From Blastocladiella britannica (taxonomy: Eukaryota > Blastocladiomycota > Blastocladiomycetes > Blastocladiales > Blastocladiaceae): 38,250 nucleotides of DNA. The notes beneath the pieces were generated by a model, which was given only the letters and a program-made list of their open reading frames with translations, was not told the DNA's origin and did not search any database. The DNA is taken from NCBI GenBank assembly GCA_025349905.2, contig MU624630.1, forward strand, positions 1-38,250. Reading direction: 5' to 3'. Both the position numbers and the translations under genes were made by a program. This document shows, in pieces, positions 1-9,594 of the stretch (position 1 is its first letter; each line of letters begins with the position of its first letter).

Positions 1-14
1 AAAAAAAAAAATAG

Positions 15-907
15 ATCTGCACCGCACTTTCCCCGACAACGCCCATTTCCGCAGTACACCCGTCGTCCGCTTTCCCTCGGCCCCTTACCCGTCGGCCCCC
101 GGCTCTCTCGTGCACTCCTTACGTCGTGTCCTCGTCGCCTTCAGTTTCCAGGTGCCCGAAATCGGGTACTGCCAGTCGCTCAACTACATCGCGGGCCTAT
201 TGTTGTTATTCATGGCCGAGGAAGAAGCGTTCTGGACACTGGTGGTGATGACGTGCGAGCTGCTTCCCGAAGGCATGTACTCGCGGTCGTTGTCGGGCAC
301 CATCACCGAAATGAAGGTGTTTCAGGAAGTGGTGAAAGACAAGTGTAAAGGACTGGTGGCGGCGGTCAAGCAGGGCGGGATCATTGACCTCGATATGCTG
401 GTGTCCCCCTGGTTCTTGACCATTTACGTCAATGTTTTGCCGGCGGAGGCCGCGGTGCGGACGTGGGATTGTTTCTTCTAGTACGTTTTCCATTTCGTTT
501 TGCGAAAGAGTGAATATTCTGACAAAAGATGGACATATAGCGAGGGCACCAAGATCCTGTACCGGATCGCGCTGGCGATCCTGAAACTGATCGAGGACGA
601 TGTGGTGAAACTGCGCGACCCGATGGAGGCCATTCAGTACATTCAGCACGCGCCGAAACGCATGGCCGATGCCGAAAAGCTGCTCAAGACGTCGTTTCTG
701 AGGTTCGGGACCCACGCGGTCGGGAAACTGTCGCACCACGACATTGACGCCCGCCGCGAACGCCAGCAGCTGCTCAGCGTGGGGCCCGCGTCGCCGGCGT
801 CACGCAGGAGTACGGACGCTGGGAGTAGCTACAGTGGCGCTGGTGCCGCTGGCGGTCCGGGTCGGTCGCGTGGTGGGAGCGCGGTGACGGGGAGCGACAT
901 GACGTAG
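15..907 (+). CDS. TBC-domain Rab GTPase-activating protein, C-terminal part
   Basis: Partial gene; the 5' part lies outside the window. Exons are 15-480 and 541-907. The first bases end in an intron acceptor (ATAG at 11-14), so the exon opens mid-codon. The translation shows TBC motifs in order: DLHRTFPDN, with the catalytic arginine finger; GYCQSLNYIAG, with the glutamine finger; then WDCFF joined across the 60-nt intron (GTACGT to ATATAG, phase 2) to YEGTKILYRIALAIL. Both catalytic fingers are present, so GAP activity towards a Rab GTPase is expected, acting on membrane trafficking. The arrangement is like the small TBC proteins of the GRTP1/TBC1D type. After the domain comes a Ser/Gly/Arg-rich disordered tail of roughly 80 residues ending at the TAG at 905-907. 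The family assignment is firm; the Rab substrate is unknown. Confidence 0.88.
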
Positions 908-951
908 ATCGCTCGCTCTCTTTTTGGTTTGAATTTTTAGAAGAACAAAAA

Positions 952-1617
952 ATGGACGCGACATTGAAAAAAACCGCCCACAATCGACGCCTGTACTACC
1001 TGCGCACGGTAATGCCTGGTAGCGAGTACTTTAGCCTGGCCGCCATGTACGCCCGAGCCCCGCGGGTCTATGCGTCGCTCTTCCCGGACTTGGCCCCACC
1101 GGCACCCGAACCCAATGCCGCCGACTGGCCCACCAACGGCATGCTTGGGTCGCTTCTGGACGCCGTGGACCACGAGCATACGCGTACTGTGGCTGCTGGG
1201 AACGAGAGCGAGCACGAGTCGGACGACGAGGATGATGAAGGCGATGGTCGGTCCGATCAGGATAAAAAAGTACCACCAGCACCACCGCGTGCAGAGGATC
1301 TGGATCCGGTGGCTCTGGCTGAATGGAAGCGCGCCATGGAGGAGCGGTGGTTAGATGGTTTGGTTTGTAGTCCCTTTTCTTTACGAGATCAAGGGCAACT
1401 GAATGGAAGATTGTAGGAGGTCGACTTTGACTATGCGGCTGTGGACGGAAACCCCGACCTCGATGACGTGGAAATCCAGGCGCGCGATGCCGAGGACGCG
1501 TGGTTCGCCGAGGATGACTCTGATTCTGATGATCCACAGCAGCACCTAGATCAAAAGGATCAAAGTCCCAAGAAAAAACCACTAACTGGAACCGACACGG
1601 GCGAGCTCGACTACTAG
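952..1617 (+). CDS. CCDC97-like protein (DUF2052 family)
   Basis: Exons are 952-1362 and 1417-1617, joined over a 54-nt intron (GTTTGT to TGTAG, phase 0), giving about 203 residues. The N-terminal half has an LYYLRTVMPGSEYFSLAAMYARAP segment. A very acidic stretch (ESEHESDDEDDEGD) follows, and then the hallmark of the family: EWKRAMEERWLDG followed by VDFDYAAVDGNPDLDD and an acidic DAEDAWFAEDDSDSDD tail. In animals CCDC97 associates with the SF3b part of the U2 snRNP; a splicing-related nuclear role here is inferred from the family. Without splicing the frame would run into intron stops and lose the FDY motif. The gene starts 45 bp after the TBC gene stop, on the same strand. Confidence 0.78.
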
Positions 1618-1654
1618 AAGAAAATAAAAACACCCATTCTAAAAAAAAAATCAA

Positions 1655-3253
1655 TCACTCGTCAGCAGCGCCGCCAGGAACCCCCTCATGCTCGCCCTCA
1701 TCGCCGCCGTCCGGATCCGACCCGCCCACGACCTCGAGCACGCGCCGCACCACCGCTTCGACCTGACCCGCGTACATGCGCGCAACCTGCATCTCCTCCC
1801 CCTCTTCTTCTGATCCACCCTGGTCCGTCAGCCGCGCATACGCCAGCTCGCGCGCCACCCGGCCCAACACCACCGCAAACAGCTCGAGTGTCCGGGCCGC
1901 CACCAGGCCGGCGCGTTCCGGGTCGGCCGAGTCGTCCTTGAGCGCGCGCATCAGTTCGTCCTGGATCACTGCCGTACTGCTGTCACTGTACCCGGGTGCA
2001 TTATCGCCGCCATCAGAGCTACTGCCGCCCAAGTCCATGATCGCGGACGCCGCCGCATCGCTCAGCGCAATCAGCACCGCGGCGGACACGGCGTCAGGGT
2101 GCGCGGCGTGGTCGCGCACCCACTGTACCATTGCGCGCAGGTCCGGGCGACCATTAACGGGAGCTGGCGGCGGCAGAGGTGCCGAAACGACCGATGCGCG
2201 GAGCCGTAGCACGGGCGGCAAGTGGCCCGCGGACGCCGCCCACTGGATCCGGGCGGCCAGCGCCGCATCGGACTCGGCCAGCATCTGGATCTCGGGCGCC
2301 CAGGGTACGGGCAGGGAGCCGCGCGTGTTATTGGGAACCACGAACCCGTGCGCAAACAGCAGGTCCGAGTTGGGCTTGTCGGCGCCGTAGCACAGCACCA
2401 GTTCGGTGGGTCCGGACAAGGATGAAAGGTCAGCGACGTGGATCTCGACATTGCCCGACGCGTCGCGTTCCCACCGCACAAACGCCTCTCCCGGAACTGG
2501 AGTGGAGGAAGAGGGGAACCGGTGGTTGGCAAAGTCGAGCACGGGCACCATAGCCAGCTCGATCCGCGACTCTGAATTAGGCTCCGGCAGCTCTAGAACC
2601 CGTGTCCAGTACAGCGCGTCGATCCGCATGTACTCTTCGAGCGGGACCCGGGCCAGATCGGCAGCGACCGTGGCGTCGTCAATGGAAGAAGAGGTGACGG
2701 CAGCACTCCACGTGGCGTGCTCGGCCGCCAACGCCCGACGTTTCGCGGCAACCATTTGCGGCACGCCTGTCCCGCCCAGCCGACGCACTGCGGCCTCAGA
2801 CCAGGTGGCGGCGGGAGTGGATACTCGCACGTGGTCGAGCAGGTGCGCCAGGTACGGTGCCCACGGCGAAGATGATAGAGCTGAGGCCGATCGAGCGCGG
2901 TGTAAGGCCAAGTACGTGACCAGGACGCGGCGCTGGACCGGCGCCGAAATGTCCGCGGCCGATGTCCACTGAGGAGGCGGGAAATCGATCAGGAGCGACG
3001 CCAGGACCGTGTGGAGAGCTGGGTCGTGAGCCGTCGCATGCGAGAGCACCGCACGAGCGGTCAGGAGCCGGTCGGAGCGCACGGTGGCCAGGAGCGACGA
3101 TGTCGACGAGGGTTGGTCGATTTGATGGCCATGGAAAAAGAGACCGCACCCGCCAAGCGGCGACGGGCCGGCGGAAATGGTGCCGCCACCACTGGCGGTG
3201 GTAGTGCTCGGCGTCGTAGTAGCCCACGCGATAAGCGACGGGAGGTGGTCCAT
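1655..3253 (-). CDS. SET-domain protein lysine methyltransferase (Rubisco-LSMT/SETD-like)
   Basis: Single-exon gene of 532 residues; its stop lies 37 bp from the CCDC97-like stop (convergent). A split SET domain is visible. The core motif VPVLDFANH lies near residues 237-244 and holds the NH that contacts S-adenosylmethionine. ELVLCYG near 284-290 and LLFAHGFVVPNN near 298-309 form the second half and the start of the Rubis-substrate-binding-like C-terminal domain. This matches the RKM/SETD3/SETD4/SETD6 class, which methylates lysine (or histidine) in ribosomal and other non-histone proteins. The N-terminal 200 residues are Ala-rich and helical. The C-terminal tail (about 440-532) is acidic and probably disordered. 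The substrate cannot be told from sequence. The ATG at 3253 is the first in frame and follows a T-rich leader on the plus strand. Confidence 0.85.
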   Translation of the reverse strand: MDHLPSLIAWATTTPSTTTASGGGTISAGPSPLGGCGLFFHGHQIDQPSSTSSLLATVRSDRLLTARAVLSHATAHDPALHTVLASLLIDFPPPQWTSAADISAPVQRRVLVTYLALHRARSASALSSSPWAPYLAHLLDHVRVSTPAATWSEAAVRRLGGTGVPQMVAAKRRALAAEHATWSAAVTSSSIDDATVAADLARVPLEEYMRIDALYWTRVLELPEPNSESRIELAMVPVLDFANHRFPSSSTPVPGEAFVRWERDASGNVEIHVADLSSLSGPTELVLCYGADKPNSDLLFAHGFVVPNNTRGSLPVPWAPEIQMLAESDAALAARIQWAASAGHLPPVLRLRASVVSAPLPPPAPVNGRPDLRAMVQWVRDHAAHPDAVSAAVLIALSDAAASAIMDLGGSSSDGGDNAPGYSDSSTAVIQDELMRALKDDSADPERAGLVAARTLELFAVVLGRVARELAYARLTDQGGSEEEGEEMQVARMYAGQVEAVVRRVLEVVGGSDPDGGDEGEHEGVPGGAADE

Positions 3254-3360
3254 TTTTTTTTGTATTGAATACGGTCGAAAGAGAACGAGCTCACATTTGC
3301 TTTAATGAAGCGGGTTCTGGCTGACTGACAAGCAGGAAGATTTTATTGAATGGATTGGAT

Positions 3361-3745
3361 TCACTGCATCATCTCATATGACTGTCCGCGCACACGATCC
3401 AACTCCTCGGCCGATGGAAACGCCGTGCCATGGACGCGGTGCATGTCGTACCACCACCTGGCCGCGTCCAGATCGTTCTGTTCGACCGAAAATAGTGCGC
3501 CTTTGGTGTCATCTCCGACCTCGAACTGCAATCCGATCCTCACCGAATATTCCCACAGGTAGTCCAGGACTGCCGACGATGAAATCGGTTTTGGCCCTTC
3601 AGGGACCCCAAGAGCGGAGTTTCCGATCGTCGCAACCTTGGGCGGGTTGCTGGTGCGGGTCACAGACAATTGCAAAATCTGATCCACAAGGTCCAAGCGC
3701 CGTTGCGATACCAGCGACGCCAGAATGTCAAAGGTCAGGATGGGG
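3361..3745 (-). pseudogene. Truncated Trp-rich ankyrin-like gene, 3' end only
   Basis: This open stretch reads like the end of the ankyrin-like proteins encoded further right. It has FDILASLVSQRRLDLVDQ near its left edge and a typical LDAARWWYDMHRVHG unit near its C-terminus, ending at the stop 3363-3361. Upstream of about 3745 the homology ends abruptly, and the residues read there belong to antisense retroelement sequence. No ATG, N-terminal module or further repeats of this family are found on the minus strand beyond the element. I read it as a relic left after a retroelement insertion or a deletion. It could still be transcribed, but a functional product is unlikely. Confidence 0.6.
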
Positions 3746-3747
3746 GG

Positions 3748-4670
3748 GACATGCGTGGCAGCTCGACCTCGTGGCGGCCAACATCCCCCTAAACCTGTCC
3801 AAGTAGGACCGCGACCGGAATCGAGCGCCAACCGCGATCCCGCCGCCCGAGGAGGGTGGCGACGTGTGGGTCGAGGAGTATCGGCCTCTGGCGCACATTC
3901 CCGATGATGCGTACGCGTCCCTCATGTCCGAGGTCGAGGCCAACGAACTGCAGGCCGCCATGGCATCGAGCGGCCCGCATCGAGCACCCGGCCCAACGGG
4001 CATCCAGCTGCGAGCGTTCCGGGAGGCAGGTGACGATGCGTTTGAGCTGCTTCGTGACATTATGTCAGCAGCACTCAGGCTTGGCGCCGTGCCAGCACAG
4101 TGGTCGGAAGGCACAGTCGTCCTTATTCCAAAAAAAGGCTGGCCCCTTCGATGGGGACATTACGGCCTTGCGTCCGATCACTTTGCTGGCAAGGATGGTC
4201 AAGGTCGCAGTCGGCACGCTGCCGACCCGCGCGCTGTTGCACGATCGGTGGCCGGCATCATTCCCGTCACCGAATTGCCCGACGTGCACGGTCGCTGTCG
4301 ACGGGCCGGGCCATTTCCTGGCGTGGCGCGACACGCTGCTCATGGTCAGTGGCGGCTGCGGTATGGCAGGGCTCCTGAAAGTGTACTCCACAGTATCGCC
4401 GTTATTGCAGCACGTTCCAGGACAGGTAACGTCGTCATGCCAGATGGGCCAATGCTTGCATTTACGCACTATCGTCCAGATCATGGATGGTAGTCCATGG
4501 TGGCAGTCCCTGGACACCGCGGATTTGCCGTGACCAGCAAAACAGCTTTTTGTGCACCAGATTCGATGCAGCGTGGTCGATTTGGTGCTCCTCGATTGGG
4601 AGCCTGAGGCGTAGGGCCAGGAGCGGCTCATTCGCGCTGCCTATTATGCTCGGGACAGTTGCGCGGGCAT
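3748..4670 (+). mobile_element. Degenerate, internally deleted non-LTR (LINE-type) retroelement
   Basis: The plus strand encodes pieces of a LINE polymerase ORF. A segment at about 3807-4130 contains ANELQAAMASSGPHRAPGPTG then PAQWSEGTVVLIPKKG, the N-terminal finger region of a LINE reverse transcriptase. The frame then shifts at the A run 4130-4136 and continues as DITALRPITLLARMVK, the next conserved RT block. Immediately afterwards it reads VGTLPTRALLHDRW followed by a CPTC and GPGHF pattern (about 4205-4330), which resembles the zinc-binding domain normally found after the RT catalytic core. The palm region with the catalytic YxDD is therefore missing. A TAG at 3804-3806 also interrupts the frame upstream. 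No poly(A) tail or target-site duplication was found. It is a dead copy. Confidence 0.72.
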
Positions 4671-4679
4671 GCTGAGGTC

Positions 4680-5139
4680 CTCGGGCCACACGTTATCATC
4701 ACATCAGCATTCCACAGTTTCAGCCACGACAGGACGAGATCGCATGCACCTTGCACCCGCGCATTGTTATATAAACTGGATACTTGATGATCCCGCTGCA
4801 GCGCCCGTCGGGATCGCGTTTGCCAGCTGTACATGATCGCATTTCATTTACTCAGAAACTGTTGCACTCAGGGAATTCCTGAGCTTAAATCAAATCGCCT
4901 GCAGCGTAGGTCCAACCAGTCAGAGAATATCTTGTTTTAATGAGCGAGCATTCAAGATCAGGGCATTTCTGCAATTTTTTTTGTGAATGTAAAGAAAACT
5001 CAGATCGCCAATTCCCACAGCAAACTTTACATCCTGGGCAATAACAAAAAAGCAAAGATCAACAGCGAGAGAGCTGAATGCAACCAAGAGCGGACGGATC
5101 GGATCGGCTGGAGTTGAACTCTCTTCCATTCAAGTACAA
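4680..5139. other. Intergenic stretch, no gene seen
   Basis: About 460 bases between the retroelement relic and the next gene. All frames are broken by stops within short distances, and the composition is more AT-rich than the coding regions. I see no tRNA, repeat array or exon with recognisable protein similarity. The right end must contain the promoter of the gene starting at 5140, but no clear TATA box stands out. Confidence 0.5.
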
Positions 5140-6996
5140 ATGATTGACCACGTCTCGTACTTGATATTGGCCCACGCCGCCGGCGCCACTTTCACGCCCG
5201 ATGACGCTATTACGGTGCTCAGTGTCCTGCCCCAACACGAGTCCGTTCTTGCTGCCATCCTCTCGCGCGGTTTTTCCGAATTCAAGCCTGCGCTCGCCAT
5301 CAAACACGGTTACGGACCCGACCTGCTGTCATATTACCCGCAATATATCATTTATGACGACCTATACGCGATCCTCGGCGCTGCCGGCGCACTGGGCGAT
5401 TTGCCCACCATTGAGCGGCTGTGGCGGCTGGTCGGTCTGACCACGGCCGGACGCAATGCATGGTACGAGGGATATTCGAGCGGTCTCATCACTGAAGCGC
5501 TCCGTCATGGTCACTTGTCGACGCTCGAATGGTTGGCGCGTACTTCAAATATTTCAATCAACTGGACTTTGCGGCCGTGGAATCTTGCTGCCGAGGCGGG
5601 GCACACGAGCCTTATCAGCTGGGCGATCGCACATGGCCATATCAGGAGTCTAAGTGCTTCATCTGCATTGCTTTCAACTCGGAATGGCTGTACAAAAGCG
5701 GTGGAGTGGTGGATAAGCCAACAGCCCAGCAACGAAGCGGCCATGGCGGCTCTCAGCGCCGAGGAAATCCTCGTCAAAGCAACAAAGGAAGGCGCGATCG
5801 CTGCGCTTGACTGGTGGTGGGCGTACACTGGCTCAAAGCTACCTGAACCGATTCCATTTGCTCGGATTGCACACGCAGCGCTGAAAAGCGACTCACTGGC
5901 AGTAGTGGAATGTTGGTGGACGCGGTTTCTGGCGCATCGTACGCCAGAGCACTTGTTTGGTGAGACGCCGCTTGGAATCGGGCTCTTCAAAAATGTGGAA
6001 ATATCGGACTGGTATAGTCAACGCTACGACGAGGCAAGCGATTTTTTCCCACGGTCTGGTGATTTTCCGCATGGCATTGTCTTTTCGATTAGCGATCAAA
6101 CGACACTCGCCAACCTGAAGTGGGCGATCAAGAAATGCGCCGCAGTGGATGACCTGAAGCTGACGCTGAATGGACAGTTTTTTATTGCGTGCGCAAGGGA
6201 CGGGGCCGTCGAAATGCTAGATCTCGTCGTATGCTCGCTGGACGTCCTGGTCGTCAACTGGTCGTCCGCTTTAGTCTCTGAGGCCATCCAGCACGGCCAA
6301 TTCAAATTTCTCGAGTGGTGGGATCACAACAAAACCAAAATCCCGCCCCAGGACCTCGATTGCGGCCAGCATCTCGGTATGGCCGCCTGCCTGGACGCAG
6401 TGAACGTGATCGAGTGGTGGCATGCACATCGATTCCCAGCGTCCAACACGCACTGGCAGCAAGTGTGTCTTCGAGCCCTCGCCCATAACGCCCGCCGAGT
6501 TCAGCTTTGGTTGCGTGGCCATGTGGACCTGTTTATCCGGACCGACAAGGAACACCGCATGTTTCTCGACATGTGTTTGCCAGCGCTCAACTGGGCGACT
6601 CCCTTTACGCTTGATTTCATTGGCTCCATCGCCCGCTCTGATCTGGTTCTTCCCTCCTCGCCGCCCATGCACGTGTACACTTGCATGACTTTTTTGCACT
6701 GGTGGTGCACGCGCATCAACATCACTGTCACCGCTCTCTTGCCATTGGCGCCAAAAGTGTTGGACTGGTTGTTTGGCTGTATGGACCTGGTGATGCTCGA
6801 ATTTTGGCTCCAGGCGCACCTCGCTGCTGGCCATCCATTTGTCCTTCCTGAAGCCGCAAAGATGGACGAGCACTTTGAGGGTGAACAAGACGCGCACCGC
6901 TGGGTGCATGATGTGACGGTGACGCGCAAGGTCTCCATTTACATGGAATCTGATGAGGGGATCGTGCCGTACTTGTCGCCTCCACTTTCAGATTGA
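5140..6996 (+). CDS. Trp-rich ankyrin-like repeat protein (family A)
   Basis: Intronless gene of 618 residues. Residues 1 to about 45 form a helical module (start MIDHVSYLILAHAAGATF, then VLSVLP) shared with the genes at 8046 and 11598. The rest is a chain of degenerate ankyrin-like units with the pattern A..G....LEWW followed by a short loop: for example GHLSTLEWLARTSN, GCTKAVEWWISQQPS, GAIAALDWWWAYTG, GQFKFLEWWDHN and DAVNVIEWWHAHRF. Paired tryptophans replace the usual ankyrin second-helix leucines. There is no signal peptide or membrane segment, so it is probably cytosolic and a protein-binding scaffold, but no partner or activity can be deduced. A single long exon among multi-exon neighbours, plus a paralogue and a broken copy nearby, suggests a recently expanding family. 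Confidence 0.8.
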   Translation: MIDHVSYLILAHAAGATFTPDDAITVLSVLPQHESVLAAILSRGFSEFKPALAIKHGYGPDLLSYYPQYIIYDDLYAILGAAGALGDLPTIERLWRLVGLTTAGRNAWYEGYSSGLITEALRHGHLSTLEWLARTSNISINWTLRPWNLAAEAGHTSLISWAIAHGHIRSLSASSALLSTRNGCTKAVEWWISQQPSNEAAMAALSAEEILVKATKEGAIAALDWWWAYTGSKLPEPIPFARIAHAALKSDSLAVVECWWTRFLAHRTPEHLFGETPLGIGLFKNVEISDWYSQRYDEASDFFPRSGDFPHGIVFSISDQTTLANLKWAIKKCAAVDDLKLTLNGQFFIACARDGAVEMLDLVVCSLDVLVVNWSSALVSEAIQHGQFKFLEWWDHNKTKIPPQDLDCGQHLGMAACLDAVNVIEWWHAHRFPASNTHWQQVCLRALAHNARRVQLWLRGHVDLFIRTDKEHRMFLDMCLPALNWATPFTLDFIGSIARSDLVLPSSPPMHVYTCMTFLHWWCTRINITVTALLPLAPKVLDWLFGCMDLVMLEFWLQAHLAAGHPFVLPEAAKMDEHFEGEQDAHRWVHDVTVTRKVSIYMESDEGIVPYLSPPLSD

Positions 6997-7953
6997 AATG
7001 AAGTTTTTTTTTTCTCTCTCTTGCAGTACCCAACAAGTAAAATATTCTTTTAATGACACAATGATATATTTGAAAAAGAGGACACAAAAAAGACACGAAA
7101 CTGGAGGTATCAAAACACTCATATGTGCGACGGGCTGAGTGTCGGGAGCACCATATCGTCCATCGCCATCTGGCCCACGCCAATAGGGGCGTATGTTCCC
7201 GATTGGTATACCATCCGATCAACACCAGTGGGCAGCGTGTCGATTACCAATGGCTTCACGGCAAAAGGCTTGGGCACCTCAGTCGTGTAGACGGCAACAG
7301 CCGACAACGGCACGGCCGGCACTGGTTTTTCGGGCACCATGGGCGGAGTTCCGGCGGCTGCCGCTGCTGCAGTGGCTGTGGCGACCTCTGCCTTGGCTTG
7401 GCGGAGTCGGTGCACCACTTTCCAGTTGATTGCCACCCAGAGAACTGTTAAAGAGCACCGACGACGGATCGGAATAGTAAAGTGAGTTCGCTTCTTCCTG
7501 GGTTGTGATCGCTTCAATGACATAAAAAGAAGGACACGCACATATAATTGAGGTTCGCCAGCTTGCCGATGGTCTTGGGAATACCGCCAATCAGCTTGTT
7601 GTGGGCAACGTTACTGAGAGGAGATAGGAAAACAAATGTGAGAACCCTCAACAATTGAAAACAGATCAAAAACAGGACATACATGAGGGTCAGAGTCAGG
7701 GATCTTGCCCATCAAAAAGTTTTCCAACAGCCGCCTGATCAACAGCACGTTAGTAAAAGACAAGAAAACAAGAAAATCAGTGACTGCGAGTACGCACAAG
7801 GATTGCAAGCTGGTGAGCTTTTGAATGCTGTCGGGAATGTTCCCGCTCGCTTTGTCTTGGTCCGATCTGTTGTTGCCATTCCAGTCGCTTTTTTTTATTT
7901 ATTGCAGTTGGCTCTGAAGTTTAGCACGGTTCTCTTTCCCATCCCCTCAAGAT

Positions 7954-7981
7954 CTCGTCAACATCTCGTCAACATCTCGTC
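7954..7981 (+). repeat. Short 11-bp tandem repeat (about 2.5 copies)
   Basis: The unit CTCGTCAACAT is repeated twice with a further partial copy. It lies about 65 bp upstream of the start codon of the nested LRR gene and inside the host intron. It may be promoter or 5' leader sequence; no function is evident. Confidence 0.6.
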
Positions 7982-8045
7982 TTCGCCCAAAGAAAAAAAC
8001 CTCGCAATCATTTGAGCGAGCAAGGCAACCTAAAAAAAATATAGA

Positions 8046-9084
8046 ATGATCGCAGAAATCGCCAACGTTATCCTTGCATACGCTATTCAGTTTGCACTGA
8101 CACCCGGTGACGCCGGCCAAGTGCTCCGCGTATTGCCGTACACGCACGCGCCCAGCGTCGCGCGCACGGGCCTGGTCGCGCGCGCCCTTGAATTTGTTTG
8201 TACTGTCGCCCCACCACCACTCCGAATTTAATATGGCCTAAATATACAATGTGACGCGAAAGAATATAGAATTCAGTTCGACCCCCGGCAGCAATGGCGA
8301 TATGCGGCTGTGGGAGATGCGTCATGTTATTGCCAGCGGTGCCGAATCTTGCGTCTCTGTGGCAGGCGAGGACGTCACCGAGCAAGGGATCGCCATTCTG
8401 GTACTGGCAACCTCGCTTCCGTGGCAACGACTGGACCGACTCGATCTTCGCAATAACCAGCTTGGTCCCGACCGGGCCGCGGCGCTGGCCGCCAACTTGC
8501 CGCGCTTGTCGTCGTTGACGGCGCTGACTCTTAGCTTCAATGGGCTTAGGGCCGACGGCGCGACCGCCATTGCGCCGTATTTGCCGGCATTGCTCACGGC
8601 CCTGAATCTCAGCGGCAACGCGATTGGGCCCGAGGGCACACATGCACTTGCGTCCGCGTTCCCCCCTGCGCTTCGTACTCTGGACCTCAGCACTAACGCG
8701 ATCGGGGATATCGGCGCGCAAGCGATTGCTGCTCATTGGCCAAGGACGCTGACGCAACTGAACCTCGCATACAATCACATTGGCGAGGTCGGGGCCCGGG
8801 CGCTCGCCGCACACTTGCGCACGTCGTCCGTGACGGATTTACGGCTCCCGAGTAACCGCATCGGGGACGCTGGCGCACAGGCGATTGCTGACAATTTTCC
8901 GGCAGCGCTGGCCACGCTGTACCTGAGTAACAATGGGGTCAGCGATCCTGGTGGGAGGGCCATTGCGTCGGCACTGCCCCTCTCAGTGACTGAGCTCGTC
9001 ATGGGTAACAATCAAGTGAGCGGCCCAGGCAAGGACGCCATTCGCCGCGCGTGGGGTGGGCGGAGCAGCTTGTGCTTTTTGTAA
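8046..9084 (+). CDS. RNI-type leucine-rich repeat protein with family-A N-terminal module, nested gene
   Basis: The start at 8046 gives an N-terminal segment (MIAEIANVILAYAIQFAL, then VLRVLP) matching the module of the genes at 5140 and 11598. That frame stops at 8229-8231. A second frame open from 8251 encodes eight repeats of about 26-28 residues with the pattern LTxLNLSxNxIGxxGAxAIAxxLP, as in ribonuclease inhibitor/NLRC3-type LRRs. A 67-nt intron, 8196-8262 (GTTTGT to AAAG, phase 0), would join the two into a 323-residue protein. The AAAG acceptor matches many other introns in this window. If the intron is wrong, the LRR part is a separate or broken gene. The protein is probably cytosolic and protein-binding. 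The whole gene sits inside an intron of the opposite-strand LRR gene. Confidence 0.66.
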
Positions 9085-9514
9085 TATTTCATTCATGGTC
9101 TCTGATCTTTTTGGTGTTGTCTCGCGCTCTCTCTTGACTCCAAAAAAATCAATTGTTGATGGTGACTATACAGTGCGTTGATGGTTCCATCAGTATTGCA
9201 AACCACTCCAGACCAAGCACAACAGTTGGTCGCTGTCCGGTTGCCAGTGAACTTGAGCGTGTCAAGGATGGCGCTGAGTAGAGCGCACTGGGTGCCTTGT
9301 GGGGACGACATTTTGACAATTTGACCTTTTCAAAGAGAAGTGGGCGTTGCCCGAGCGATAAAGGGGCGTTGCCAGTAAAAATTATCGTGGCTTGGACCAA
9401 GAATTGTTTCACTTTTTTTCCAAAATATCCCGGTGAATTTGACAGGTAACAACACCACCTGCAATATCCGGGCGCCATCGCCTGGCGTGCAGCCAAAGAA
9501 TTTCCCGTCTGCCC

Positions 9515-9524
9515 CATAAAATAG
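9515..9524 (+). promoter_or_regulatory. TATA-like element upstream of the 9595 gene
   Basis: A CATAAAATAG motif about 70 bp before the ATG at 9595, in an otherwise GC-rich stretch. Its spacing would suit a short 5' leader. It is inferred from position and sequence only. Confidence 0.35.
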
Positions 9525-9594
9525 CGACCGCGCGCGGGCGGGCGCCGCATTGCATGACTTTCTTACATCTATACCACATCAATCAAAACCAATA

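Larger units (their letters stand above)
7119..9311 (-). pseudogene. LRRNT/plant-type LRR gene, probably frameshifted, hosting a nested gene
   Basis: Reconstructed exons on the minus strand: 9311-9172, 7887-7798, 7734-7683, 7613-7542, 7497-7119. Exon 1 encodes an LRRNT_2-like cap (TQCALLSAILDTLKF, then NCCAWSGVVCNTDGTI). The later exons encode GNIPDSIQKLTSLQSL, RLLENFLMGKIPDS and NVAHNKLIGGIPKTIGKLANL, the plant-type LRR consensus. Exon 1 ends in phase 2 and exon 2 supplies the single base needed to read TINAL then DWNGN, although they are separated by a 1284-nt intron that carries another gene on the opposite strand. Exon 4 is exactly 72 nt (one 24-residue repeat); exon 3 is only 52 nt and ends out of phase, which predicts a premature stop. 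The C-terminal exon encodes a short hydrophobic patch and a Pro/Val-rich tail. No signal peptide is seen. Confidence 0.68.

Noticed and set aside
1..12. Poly(A) start of the window as an mRNA tail or assembly artefact
   Set aside because: It is followed directly by an ATAG acceptor and a TBC exon, so it is simply the A-rich end of an intron.
3378..3806. A plus-strand gene spanning 3378-3806
   Set aside because: Its left half is antisense to the ankyrin-like relic and its right half is retroelement sequence; it is not one coding unit.
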